Shown piece after piece: positions 7,641 through 17,096 of a DNA stretch of 36,102 nt. The stretch spans positions 1 through 36,102 of IMG/VR virus record IMGVR_UViG_3300036859_000123; one strand, 5' to 3'. The notes below the pieces were generated by a model. The model did no database searches, was not told the origin of the DNA, and saw only the letters and a list, made by a program, of their open reading frames with translations. Within the stretch, counting starts at the first letter, position 1, and every line of letters starts with the position of its first letter. The position numbers were made by a program, and so were the translations under genes. Source of the DNA: a virus.

Positions 7641-7918
7641 AAGCGACTCGTTGCCCGGTGCTCGATTTGAAAGAGCATCAGCACACTATCGCGATTTTCG
7701 ATTTGTGCTATAAGCCGGCGGTTGACGGAATGAGCGGCGCTCCGAAGATCGAACAGGTTGCGCTACCGACAGCCGGCGGCATGACCGAGCAACCGGCAAA
7801 GCTCATGCAAGCTCTCAAGCTGTTAGAGAGCGTGGCGCTCGACGAGCTTCGGGAAGATTTGGATCTCGCGCGAAAGAAGAAGGACGATGGCGGATCAGGA
7901 ACTCACAATAAAGATTAG
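7466..7918 (+). CDS. Tail assembly chaperone, -1 frameshift extension (gpT-like part of G-T fusion)
   Basis: This frame is open from the slippery site to TAG 7918 and would add 150 residues to the first 184 of the chaperone, giving a 334-aa fusion. The recognisable part starts about 7658 (VLDLKEHQHTIAIFDLCYKPAV...) and ends in a basic KKKDDGG tail. The only independent starts (GTG 7658 or later ATGs) lack a Shine-Dalgarno sequence, which supports expression by frameshifting as for lambda G-T. The stretch 7466-7657 overlaps the zero frame, so its residues may be constrained mainly by that frame. It overlaps the tape measure start by 32 bases. Confidence 0.6.
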   Translation, partial: SLETAFRFRAFLGRAREGTGWAETGADCRSCQRAGLCRDRGCRADHDGSVVWIGSNGLKATRCPVLDLKEHQHTIAIFDLCYKPAVDGMSGAPKIEQVALPTAGGMTEQPAKLMQALKLLESVALDELREDLDLARKKKDDGGSGTHNKD

Positions 7919-10900
7919 TGCGAAGAACCTTACGGGCGACGAGTTCGCGAAAGCCCGTAAGGAAATCGCCGGTCTGAACGACGAAGTCGAGAAGTCTAAC
8001 GGCGGCGCGGATAAAGCGTCGAAGGGTTGGACTTTGTTCGGTCAGTCGGTTGTGATCACGGCCGGCGATATTTTCCGAGCCGGCGGCGTCGTGAAAGATG
8101 CGATCTTCGGAATCGTCGGCGGGATTATCGAACTCGGCAAGCGCGGCAGTGAGATCAACGATGTAAGAGAGAATTTCGATCTTCTGAACAAGAGCATCGG
8201 TCTCAACGGCTCGCAGTCTATGAAAACGCTTCAGACTGCGGTTGACGGAATGATTCCGAAGTTCGAACTCATGAAGATGACGAACCAAGCTCTTTCGCAG
8301 GGCATGAAAGTTACCGATGGTGACTTCAAGACTCTAGGCGAAGGCGCGCGAGTTCTCGCGGAACGAATCGGCGGCTCGACGGCGGAAGCGTATCGCGTGC
8401 TTACCGATGCAATGGCGTCGGGCAAGACGATGCAGCTAAAAGGCATCGGTCTAAATATCGACGAGAAGGCGACGATTGAAGCTCTCGCGCGGGCGCGCGG
8501 CGTGGATGCGTCCGAACTCAACGAGCACGATCAGAAAATGGCGAAGTCGTCGGCGGTAATCGCCGAGCTTACGCGCGTCTTGAAAGAAGGCGGACGCGCG
8601 ACGATGGATTTCGGCGACACGTTCGAGCAAGCGTCGGCGAAGCTGCAAGATTGGAAGGACGATCTCGCGTCCGGCGTGGCGTCGTCGAAGGTTCTCGGGG
8701 CGGCGCTCGAAAGCGTCGGCGACATTCTGCAAGCCGTGTTCGGTGGCAATACTACAGACGACGCAATCAAGAACATCGTCAAAGCGATTGAGCAGGGCGC
8801 GATCTACATGGTCGAGTTCGGGCGCGTGTGCGTCACAGCCGGCGACATTATCGCGCGTGTGTTCTCCGGCGCTCAAGCCGTGTTCGACGGCGTAGCGGGC
8901 GCAATCGCTCAGCTTGCGTCGTGGTTCGCGCGGCTCTTGCAGGGAATCGGCGCGGTCGGGCAATATCTGCCGGGCGTCGGCGTGAACTTCGAAGCTCTCA
9001 AGAACTCGTCTAAGGAAATGGCAACGTGGCTCGACGGGGCCGCGAAGGGATTCTTTCAGGTTGGCGGCGCGGCCGTTCAGTCGTCTATCGGCGTGCGCGA
9101 TCAGAACGACATGTTCGTTCGTCTCGACGGCGCTCTTGCGCGCGTTCAAGGCAAGATGGTTGCGGCGTCTACGGCAACCGACACGAACACGGGCGCGGTA
9201 AAGACGAACATCGGCGCGATCAACGATCACGGGCAAGCACTCGCGGCAGCGGATAAGGCTCTCGACGCTTACAACAAGAAGGTGAACGAGCTTTCGAAGG
9301 CGCTCACGGAAGCGTCGAGGAATGGCGCGAGCATCGAATCCGTAATGAAGCTCTACGGCAACGGGATCAAGGATCTTGTTGCGGAAGCCGAAGTTCGCGG
9401 AAAGCAATTGCCGGAAGTAATCAAACAGGCTTTCTTGAAGATGACTCTCAAGGAAGCCGGCGACAACATGAAGAAGGAACTCGACCGGATCATGAAAGAT
9501 CAGGAAGAGTTCTTGAAGAAGCGCACGGAAGCGATCAACAAAGCGATCATCGAGAACTTGAAGATTGCCGACGAGTCATACAAGGACGCTCAGGATCGGC
9601 GTAACAAACGCTCGATGAACGATCTTGACTATGCGAAATCGGTTATCGAGCGCGAAGCGAAAGCCAAACAGGACGCGCTCGACAAGACGGTGTTCGGTTA
9701 CGACCAAGCGATGCAAGCGATTGCGGACGATACCCGCGAAAAAATGCAGGACGCCGAGCAGTCGTATGCTCAGTCGCTCGCGAACATGCAAGCCGAAACG
9801 GAAAAGTGGGCGGACGGCGTCACGTCTGATTTACTCAAAGCGTTTTCCGGCGGCAAGTTCGGCGATGGATTGAAGGGCGCGTTCTCCGGCATCTTCGGGC
9901 AAGTCGGCGCGGGCGCAATGGATTCGCTGAACTATTACGTCAAGCAAGGTCTCGTCAAGACGCAAGACTTCTTCTCGAAGTTTCAGCCGACGAGTAACAA
10001 GGGCATGGCGGCAATGGGCGGGCTTGGCGTCGGTCTCGACATGGCGCAAGGTCTGATCGGCGAGCCGAACACGAAGGGCAAACAGGTTGCATCGAGCGCG
10101 ATCACGGGCGCGAAATACGGAATGATCGCCGGGCCGTGGGGCGCGGCAATCGGCGCGGGCGTCGGCGCGGTCGTCGGCATGTTCAAGGAAGATCCGGTTT
10201 ACACGCAAGGCAAGAAGGACGTTGCCGCGTTTCAGGATTTGCTCTCGAAGTCGCTCACGAAAACTCAGCTTCTCGAAACGGGTAACGTCGGTTGGAAAAA
10301 CTCCGTCGTTGCCGTGCGCGATGCGTATTTGAAAGCGGGGAAGAGCGCGGCCGAAGCCGAAGGGGTTGTAAAGAACCTTTGGGATTCGAAGAACCCGGAG
10401 AAATACAAGAAAGCGATGGAAGAGATCCAGAACGTTATGAACGATAACGCTCAGGATCAGCAGGATTTGAACGACGCGATCTCCGAATACGGGTTCACGG
10501 TTGATCAGCTTGGGCCGAAGATGCGGAAGCAACAGCTTACCGAACAGGCCGTGAAGCTGGAAAATCAATATCGGTTGCTCGTCGAGAGCGGGATCGATAA
10601 CAACCTCGTCATTGAGAAAATGGCGGGGAACATGAACAACTATATCAACACGTCGATCAAAGCCGGCGAAGCGATTCCTTCGGAGATGAAACCGATCATT
10701 CAAAAAATGATCGAGATGGGGCAGCTAACCGACGAGAACGGCAACAAGGTAACGTCGCTCGCGGGTTCCGGAATCACGTTCTCGGAGACTATGACGCAAG
10801 GCTTCGACCGTGTCGTGAAGGCGCTTAACAAGCTCGTCTCGACGATGGGCGGCGTTCCGGATGCGCTCGACGAAGGCACGTCGGCGGCGAACGGGCTTGC

Positions 10901-11318
10901 CGGCGCTATCGCGGCGATTCCGAGTGACAAGCGTATTCGCGTGACGACGGAGTATCAGAGCGAAGGGCAGCCGGACAGTCAAGGCGGGGAAGTGCCGGGC
11001 TTCGCAACGGAAGCCTACGTTCGCAAGCCTACGCTCGCGATGGTCGGCGATACGCCGGGCGGCGAATTGATCGTGAAGCCGGAAACGGTCAAGAACTGGA
11101 TCAACGCGGCGAGCGGCGCGGCGGCGGCGAGTGCGGCGGCGAACGCTTCGGCCGGCAGTGGCGGCGGTTCCGTGAACGTGAATATCAACACGGTTGCGGC
11201 CGACGCTGAACAGATTCGCCGGCTTGTCTACAGCGAGATCGGGCCGCGTATCCTTGATTGGTTGCAGAACAACAAGGGCACGTCGCAAACTGACTTGAAG
11301 CAAATTCTCGGGAGTTAA
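7887..11318 (+). CDS. Tape measure protein
   Basis: 1143 aa, the longest tail-shaft gene; it sets tail length and fills the tube. N-terminus MADQELTIKISAKNLTG with coiled coil, then hydrophobic stretches (VVKDAIFGIVGGII near 70; AGPWGAAIGAGVGAVVGMF near 750) of the kind that can form channels on injection, a long charged coiled coil (about 510-650), and a C-terminal LAMVGDTPGGELIVKP near 1050, a common end motif of these proteins. AAGAAGGA precedes ATG 7887. At roughly 0.15 nm per residue it predicts a tail near 170 nm, assuming the whole protein is an extended helix. Confidence 0.9.
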   Translation: MADQELTIKISAKNLTGDEFAKARKEIAGLNDEVEKSNGGADKASKGWTLFGQSVVITAGDIFRAGGVVKDAIFGIVGGIIELGKRGSEINDVRENFDLLNKSIGLNGSQSMKTLQTAVDGMIPKFELMKMTNQALSQGMKVTDGDFKTLGEGARVLAERIGGSTAEAYRVLTDAMASGKTMQLKGIGLNIDEKATIEALARARGVDASELNEHDQKMAKSSAVIAELTRVLKEGGRATMDFGDTFEQASAKLQDWKDDLASGVASSKVLGAALESVGDILQAVFGGNTTDDAIKNIVKAIEQGAIYMVEFGRVCVTAGDIIARVFSGAQAVFDGVAGAIAQLASWFARLLQGIGAVGQYLPGVGVNFEALKNSSKEMATWLDGAAKGFFQVGGAAVQSSIGVRDQNDMFVRLDGALARVQGKMVAASTATDTNTGAVKTNIGAINDHGQALAAADKALDAYNKKVNELSKALTEASRNGASIESVMKLYGNGIKDLVAEAEVRGKQLPEVIKQAFLKMTLKEAGDNMKKELDRIMKDQEEFLKKRTEAINKAIIENLKIADESYKDAQDRRNKRSMNDLDYAKSVIEREAKAKQDALDKTVFGYDQAMQAIADDTREKMQDAEQSYAQSLANMQAETEKWADGVTSDLLKAFSGGKFGDGLKGAFSGIFGQVGAGAMDSLNYYVKQGLVKTQDFFSKFQPTSNKGMAAMGGLGVGLDMAQGLIGEPNTKGKQVASSAITGAKYGMIAGPWGAAIGAGVGAVVGMFKEDPVYTQGKKDVAAFQDLLSKSLTKTQLLETGNVGWKNSVVAVRDAYLKAGKSAAEAEGVVKNLWDSKNPEKYKKAMEEIQNVMNDNAQDQQDLNDAISEYGFTVDQLGPKMRKQQLTEQAVKLENQYRLLVESGIDNNLVIEKMAGNMNNYINTSIKAGEAIPSEMKPIIQKMIEMGQLTDENGNKVTSLAGSGITFSETMTQGFDRVVKALNKLVSTMGGVPDALDEGTSAANGLAGAIAAIPSDKRIRVTTEYQSEGQPDSQGGEVPGFATEAYVRKPTLAMVGDTPGGELIVKPETVKNWINAASGAAAASAAANASAGSGGGSVNVNINTVAADAEQIRRLVYSEIGPRILDWLQNNKGTSQTDLKQILGS

Positions 11319-11323
11319 GGAAC

Positions 11324-12148
11324 ATGGCGATCACTTCTCGTCTCGTCTACGTTCTGCCCGGCGAGAACCTGTCTCCCGTTGCCAATGGCGGCGGCTCGGA
11401 TTGGGTTGTGAACACTGGCACGGGAGACGCGGCGTATCCGGCAACAAACCTCGGAGACTTGAACCCGGCGAAGCCGGCGAAGCTCACGACGACAACGGGA
11501 TCATGGGTTCGCGATTTAGGTTCTGCGAAAACCATCGAGATCGCTTCACTCGTGATGCACAACTTGACGCCGGGGCTTGAAGTGCGACTTCAAGGCAACG
11601 CAACAAATGCGTGGGGCGCTCCGACGTTCAATCAGACGTTCACGATTCCGGCGTATCACGAGGACGGAATGCCGGTCAATCCGTGGATGAACCTAAAGGA
11701 TCTCGGCGTCGGGATTTCGTTTCGGTTCTGGCGCGTCGTCGTCGTCGGCGTGAACGCGGCAGCGGTCGCAATCGGTGATATAATTCTCGGTCGCACGCTG
11801 TCTCAGTTCCCGGTTAACATTCATTGGGGCTTCACGGAAACCGACGAACATCCGATGATCGCGCACAAGACGACGCACGGCGTCGAATTGATTTACGATC
11901 TCAACACGAAGATCCGCCACGTCAACGGCGAAGTCGAGACGACGGACGCCGGTTATACGGCGTTCAAGTCGTTGCATCGTGCGGCGCGGGGCAAGGTTCT
12001 GCCGTGGCTCATGGTGCTTGATCCGGCGATCAACGACGCGATGCTAGTTCGATTCGAAAAGGAAACGCTCGAAGCGGATCGGAACTTCCGAAACTCTTCG
12101 ACGATCAAGCTCGACTTCTGCGAACTCTCACGAGGGATGCCGCTCTAA
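11324..12148 (+). CDS. Distal-tail-like minor tail protein
   Basis: 274 aa, first gene after the tape measure. N-terminal half is beta-rich with a discoidin-like feel (WVRDLGSAKTIEIASLVMHNLTPGLEVRLQG...FRFWRVVVVG), and the second half has TKIRHVNGEVETTDAGYTAFKSLHRAARGKVLPWLMVLDP. Distal tail proteins in this position form the ring joining tube to hub. No defining motif is visible, so the role is inferred from order, size and fold appearance. It begins five bases after the tape measure stop (TAAGGAACATG) and ends in a TAATG overlap with the hub gene. Confidence 0.6.
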   Translation: MAITSRLVYVLPGENLSPVANGGGSDWVVNTGTGDAAYPATNLGDLNPAKPAKLTTTTGSWVRDLGSAKTIEIASLVMHNLTPGLEVRLQGNATNAWGAPTFNQTFTIPAYHEDGMPVNPWMNLKDLGVGISFRFWRVVVVGVNAAAVAIGDIILGRTLSQFPVNIHWGFTETDEHPMIAHKTTHGVELIYDLNTKIRHVNGEVETTDAGYTAFKSLHRAARGKVLPWLMVLDPAINDAMLVRFEKETLEADRNFRNSSTIKLDFCELSRGMPL

Positions 12149-15100
12149 TGGCTCGACTTGCTTTTCAAGGTTGGGATTTTACCGGGAACACTCCGCAACC
12201 TGATAACGTTCAGGGTGTGGGCGCACAAGTTCGCACGGCCGGCCGTCTTGCGATTGGCGGCGGCGGCGCGGCTACGCTCTCGGGACAGGACACAACCGGA
12301 AACAACGGCATTCAAAATTGGGCGACGTTTTTTCAAGCGCAAGCCGGCTCGAATGGTCCGCAAAACAATACGTATGTGATTCACGCTTTCCGCGTGTATT
12401 TCCGTATTCGCGCGCTTCCGACCGGCTCGGCTGATCTTCAGTTTTACCATTGCGCGAACGGCGTCGGCGCGGGCGGCACGGCCGAAGGATCTCCGGCGAT
12501 CCACATGGCGATCACTCCGACCGGGCAAATCTCTGCCTACAATCAGGGCAACGCGGGATCTCCGACGCTGATCGGCACGACGGCAAACAGCTTCTTCGAT
12601 TCGAAGTGGCATCGGTTGAACGTCGCGATTGCGTATCGCACGACGACGAACCCGACTCCGACGAACGCCGAAATCGCGTGGATCGTTGACGATCCATTTT
12701 GGCAATACGGCTTAGGTTCGTATCTCTACAACCGATTCGCGCAAACTCCGCATCCGTATCTTGCAATCGGCGCGTTGCCGGCGGTTGCGGGAAATGCTGT
12801 CAACGTGTTCATGCCGGGCGGCGTGGACGTAGGGATCAACTATACCGGGCGACAGGGCGCGAACGCGGATCGATGGTTGAAGGACAACATCGCAATCGCC
12901 GGCATGACCGGCGGCGTTCTCGATATCGACGACTACGTTGCAGACTCCGAAGTGATTCCGGGGCCGGGCTTCATCACGACGCTTCGGCCGGTTTCACTCG
13001 GCACGTATCAGCAGTTTGTGACGCAAGACTATCGTTCGTTGCTTCAACGTCCGCTCTCAGGTTCCGCAACGAACTCCGACAATTGCCGAACGAACGTGAT
13101 TTCAAGCGGGCCGCGTCTCTCGGCGGTCATGGAAAACGGCGTTCAGGCCGGCATCGGAACGATCAAGTCGGCGTGTGTCGCGGTCTATGGCGGCATCACG
13201 CGCGGCAATTGGCAGACGTTCGTTATCCGGAACGGCGTTCGAACTGACTCGCCGGTCATGACTGGCACGTCTCCGAGCGCGGGCTTCAAGAATCCTGATC
13301 CGACCGGCAACAAAAATCCGGGTAGCAGTTTCTTTCTCGGGACAGGTGATACCGCGAATTGGAAAGCGACGGATACGTTCGAAGTCGGAGTGAAGGACGG
13401 CGACACGGCCGGCGCGGGAACGACGTTCATCAACGGATTGTATTTGATCGTTGAGCACGAACGAGCCGATCCGCCGGCAACGATTGCTCCGACTGGCGAC
13501 GTTGAGATCGCGACGGGGAGTTACGTCGGGAATGGAACAGTTCTCGACGTGGATCTTCCGTTCAAACCTCAATTCTTGATGCTCAAGCCGGACAACCGAC
13601 AGGGTTGTGTTTGGCACGAGAAGATCGAACCTCTCGGTTCGTTCGCTCAGACGTGCTCCGGAACGAACTATTCGAGCAACGGGCTTGTTCGCGTTGCAGA
13701 TCGGCCGGGCGGCGGCGGATACATGACCGTCGTTCTTCCCGGTTCAGACAACGCGCACGTAAACGAAGCCGGTATTACGGTTCGATGGCTCGCGATCCGC
13801 GATCCGAAACGACGCATGATGGTTCTCGGGGCCGACTCGCCGAACTCGCAATCGACGAGCGGAACCTTTGGCGACAATCAGAACGTGTTCTTTCCGGACG
13901 ATCCGACGTTCAATCCCGAAATGTTGTTCGCGTTCGGGCTGTTCTTTTCGTCGGCGACTCAGAAGAAAAATTGCATGCGGAGTTCTCTAACGCATGTCGG
14001 CGATAGCTCTACGCCTATCGGCGGATCGGACGCGGCCGAAGCGGACGGTATTCAGAGCATGGGCGCGGGCACGTTTCAGGCTGGCTCGAAGCTCTTGACG
14101 TTCAATTGCACGTCGCTTCATTACTTCGGCTTCCGCTCGTTGAACGTGTTCAATCAGAAACGCTTGTGTTTCATCGGCAGTTATACCGGCGACGGCACGA
14201 ATCCGCGAACGATTAACTTTCAATTCCCGCTCTACAACGCGGGCATGGTTCTAATCATGCCACAGACGGGCGTTGACAAGATGTATCGGTTTGCCGGCGA
14301 GACGACGGCGCACGTTTACAGCGGCGGAACGAATCGGGCGAACACGATCACGGCATTTGATCAGAACGGATTTACCGTTGCGACGACGGGAACTCCGAAC
14401 ATGAATCAAGCCGGCGTCGTTTACGATTACATCGCGTTCGCGGGCGGTTTCGTGTCGGGTCCGAGCGTGTGCTTCGGCGGGCCGTTCTCGACTTCCGATC
14501 CGGACGAATCGACGTTTCCGCTTGCGAGCATCACGGCTCCGTTGACATGGGTTGAATTTCTCGACGTGAAGAACACGCTCGAAGTGTGGTCGAAGATCGC
14601 GCTTCCTGATCCGTCAACTTACTTTGGCGGCTTCAAGGATCATATCGTGCAGAATTGGGGCACGATCACGCGCGGTCTCTCGGACAGGCGCGGGCAATAC
14701 GAAGGGGCAGAATGGAACTTCACGGTTGCCGACACTGACGGGCGCGTTCGAAACAAGCTCGGGAACTTCTCGACGCAATACTTTACGGGCCGGGGCATCA
14801 CGGCGCGGATGATTGACGACACGAGCCGGCGGTTGCAATTGTCTCCGCGAACTGTCGTGAAAGGGTTCATCAATCGGTATCGTCCGCTTGGAAACCGTCT
14901 CTTCGAGTTCAACATTGGCGATACGCTCTCGGTCAAGTTCAATTCGCAGAACTCGAACGATCAGCTTCCGCAACGGTTGATCACGAAGGCCGACTTTCCG
15001 AACGCGCTCGATCAGCCGGATAGCGCGAACACGGGCGTTCCGGTTACGGTCGGCGAACCCGTGCCGATCATCTATGGGAAGATCACGGATCGAAACAACG

Positions 15101-16578
15101 TCGTCGGCGGCGTTGACGACGGCGACGGGCAGTATCCGGGCGTCTACGTCGGCAAATACACGCTTCCCGATGCGAACCTGTATCATAAATGGGTTCTCGC
15201 CGGGCACGCGGTTACGCAGATCGACGGCGTGTATATCGACAACGGCGACACGGCCGGCGGCGGAACGAATCCGGCTTCCTCGAACATTGGCGATCTCACG
15301 GTCACGGCCGGCGCGGGCGGCGATTGGGTTATTCCGGGTTACAACAATTGGCCGACGCTCTTCGGCACGGGCGCTCCGTTGTATGAGGATATCAACGGTA
15401 ATCGCTACACGGTCGTTTACGGCAAGGTTGGCGCGACGGGGCCGGACAAGGGCGCGGGCGTTGCAGCGGCGGCGAACGACAAGAGCGTTCCGCTCGCGTT
15501 CTCCGTGGCGGGCATCGAGGACAAGGGCGACGGAACCGGCTGTTTGATCGTGGATGCTTTCCAGCAATACAAGCATTTCATGATCAATTGGGTTTTCAAC
15601 AACTACAAAGCCGGCGCGTGGTTCTCGGCTCCGTTCTTTCCGGACGATTCGAGCTTGCAAATGGTCGATACCGAGTCATTCGATCAGGCGTCACTCGACG
15701 CACAAGATCGGTTGCCGGGCGTCGGCTATCAAGGTGATTGGTCGCTCGGCGCGGGCGGTCTCGGCATGGGCGGGCAGTATCAGAAGGGCGAGCGGATCTC
15801 CGTGCGCGAAGCTATCGCGCGCTTGAACCTGTCGTTCGACGTTGACTGCGGTTTCAATCGCCGGATGCAGTTCTTTATCGTGATGGAAAAGGAAAACCTC
15901 ACGGCAGCGAACAGCGGCGAAGTGCTGACGGACGTTCGGCATATCATCGCGGATTCGTTCGACATTGAGGACGCTTTCGACGAACACTTTAACAAGTATC
16001 TCTATCGACACACGAAGGATTTCTTCGGGCGCGATGCAAGAGGTTGGCGCTTCGAGTCAACGCAGCAAGACGACGAGAGTATTGCGAACTACGATCCGAT
16101 CAACGGGCAATCGAAAGACTCGCCCGAAACGGAACTGTTTTGCGTGCGCGGCAAGAACCGAACGAGCGATTCCGATTGGTATACGCCGGGCACGAACACG
16201 GCTGAGGACGTGATCCGGCATCGTCTACGCCGGTCGAAATACGTTCCGCGTTACGCGACGTTCAAAACCGGCATGTTCGGCATGAATTACGAACTCGGCG
16301 ACGTGGTGCTTGTGACGCACTTCGACGGCGTCGGGGCGAACGGTTGGGTTATGCAACCGTTGCGGATCGTGAACCTAAACGTCGATCCGGAAGAAATGAC
16401 CGTTGAGATTCGCGGTTACGACATGGGGAATCTCTTCGACTTGTTCATTCTCGGCGACGACACAATTCTTCCGTCGTCGTGGACTTCGGCGACGACGGCG
16501 CAAAAGTTTTACGGGTTCCTCGGAGACGAAATAACCGGCTTGTTCTCGAACGGCGAGCCGATGAAGAGGTTAGGATAA
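12148..16578 (+). CDS. Tail hub / adhesin multidomain protein
   Basis: 1476 aa, the largest gene here. Residues ~1-270 look like a concanavalin/laminin-G-like beta sandwich. Residues ~450-790 hold two copies of a domain beginning GSYVGNGTVLDVDLPFKP (~455) and GSYTGDGTNPRTINFQFP (~675), each ending in a hydrophobic strand. From ~800 the sequence changes to a hub-like part with TRGLSDRRGQYEGAEW (~840) and VGEPVPIIYGKITD (~968), a signature of tail-tip hub proteins, and a C-terminal ELGDVVLVTH domain. I infer a hub with an N-terminal receptor- or glycan-binding extension. It overlaps both neighbours by one base (TAATG). Confidence 0.65.
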   Translation: MARLAFQGWDFTGNTPQPDNVQGVGAQVRTAGRLAIGGGGAATLSGQDTTGNNGIQNWATFFQAQAGSNGPQNNTYVIHAFRVYFRIRALPTGSADLQFYHCANGVGAGGTAEGSPAIHMAITPTGQISAYNQGNAGSPTLIGTTANSFFDSKWHRLNVAIAYRTTTNPTPTNAEIAWIVDDPFWQYGLGSYLYNRFAQTPHPYLAIGALPAVAGNAVNVFMPGGVDVGINYTGRQGANADRWLKDNIAIAGMTGGVLDIDDYVADSEVIPGPGFITTLRPVSLGTYQQFVTQDYRSLLQRPLSGSATNSDNCRTNVISSGPRLSAVMENGVQAGIGTIKSACVAVYGGITRGNWQTFVIRNGVRTDSPVMTGTSPSAGFKNPDPTGNKNPGSSFFLGTGDTANWKATDTFEVGVKDGDTAGAGTTFINGLYLIVEHERADPPATIAPTGDVEIATGSYVGNGTVLDVDLPFKPQFLMLKPDNRQGCVWHEKIEPLGSFAQTCSGTNYSSNGLVRVADRPGGGGYMTVVLPGSDNAHVNEAGITVRWLAIRDPKRRMMVLGADSPNSQSTSGTFGDNQNVFFPDDPTFNPEMLFAFGLFFSSATQKKNCMRSSLTHVGDSSTPIGGSDAAEADGIQSMGAGTFQAGSKLLTFNCTSLHYFGFRSLNVFNQKRLCFIGSYTGDGTNPRTINFQFPLYNAGMVLIMPQTGVDKMYRFAGETTAHVYSGGTNRANTITAFDQNGFTVATTGTPNMNQAGVVYDYIAFAGGFVSGPSVCFGGPFSTSDPDESTFPLASITAPLTWVEFLDVKNTLEVWSKIALPDPSTYFGGFKDHIVQNWGTITRGLSDRRGQYEGAEWNFTVADTDGRVRNKLGNFSTQYFTGRGITARMIDDTSRRLQLSPRTVVKGFINRYRPLGNRLFEFNIGDTLSVKFNSQNSNDQLPQRLITKADFPNALDQPDSANTGVPVTVGEPVPIIYGKITDRNNVVGGVDDGDGQYPGVYVGKYTLPDANLYHKWVLAGHAVTQIDGVYIDNGDTAGGGTNPASSNIGDLTVTAGAGGDWVIPGYNNWPTLFGTGAPLYEDINGNRYTVVYGKVGATGPDKGAGVAAAANDKSVPLAFSVAGIEDKGDGTGCLIVDAFQQYKHFMINWVFNNYKAGAWFSAPFFPDDSSLQMVDTESFDQASLDAQDRLPGVGYQGDWSLGAGGLGMGGQYQKGERISVREAIARLNLSFDVDCGFNRRMQFFIVMEKENLTAANSGEVLTDVRHIIADSFDIEDAFDEHFNKYLYRHTKDFFGRDARGWRFESTQQDDESIANYDPINGQSKDSPETELFCVRGKNRTSDSDWYTPGTNTAEDVIRHRLRRSKYVPRYATFKTGMFGMNYELGDVVLVTHFDGVGANGWVMQPLRIVNLNVDPEEMTVEIRGYDMGNLFDLFILGDDTILPSSWTSATTAQKFYGFLGDEITGLFSNGEPMKRLG

Positions 16579-17063
16579 TGGCTCTTTGGTCTGTCGTTGC
16601 TGATTTCATTCTCGATCAACGGTTCGGCTTTCAGAGCGCGAACAAGATCAAGAACAACGTAATCTCGCTCGCGAGCGCGCGGATACAACACTATCTCGGC
16701 GGCGACAGGCTCCGAGCGGTTCCGCGCGTGGCATCGGCTCAAGACGCGGTGAACTATATCGACGTTGAGCTTGACGGCACTTCGCTTGCCGGCTTGACGG
16801 TTCAGGCGCGCGTCGAAGTGCGAACGACGAACGCGGCAACCGGCGTCACGCCGAAGATCCGCAACGTCACGGATTCGACGGATGCGGCAACCGGCGTCTC
16901 TTGCACGGCGACGGCGCAAGACTACAGCGGCACGAACTCGAAGCAAACTCTCGGGTTCTCGCCGGCAGCCGGCGTCAAGAAATACCGGCTTCAGCTAACG
17001 CCACAAAACACGACAAACGACGTGTTCGGAACAGGTTACATCGAAATCTTCGCCACGGCATAA
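16578..17063 (+). CDS. Minor tail / tail-tip protein, unrecognised
   Basis: 161 aa, coupled to the hub gene by TAATG; GAAGAGG provides the ribosome site. An N-terminal helix (MALWSVVADFILDQRFGFQSANKIKNNVISLASAR) is followed by a beta-rich domain with many Thr, Ala and Val (SLAGLTVQARVEVRTTNAATGV...). The compact beta domain suggests a small tip or fibre subunit. No family is recognised. Confidence 0.6.
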   Translation: MALWSVVADFILDQRFGFQSANKIKNNVISLASARIQHYLGGDRLRAVPRVASAQDAVNYIDVELDGTSLAGLTVQARVEVRTTNAATGVTPKIRNVTDSTDAATGVSCTATAQDYSGTNSKQTLGFSPAAGVKKYRLQLTPQNTTNDVFGTGYIEIFATA

Positions 17064-17096
17064 GCCCGGCGAATCGTGGTAAAATACGAGGATACC

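Noticed and set aside
8451-9407. 318-codon minus-strand open frame
   Set aside because: Antisense to the tape measure coding region, no start signals.
9831-10703. 290-codon minus-strand open frame opposite the tape measure gene
   Set aside because: Shadow of the tape measure gene; composition (Arg, Val, Phe, His) is that of antisense translation.
14614-15660. 348-codon minus-strand open frame opposite the hub gene
   Set aside because: It is the complement of a well-supported plus-strand gene, is Arg/Val-rich in the way of GC-rich shadow frames, and has no ribosome site or domain.
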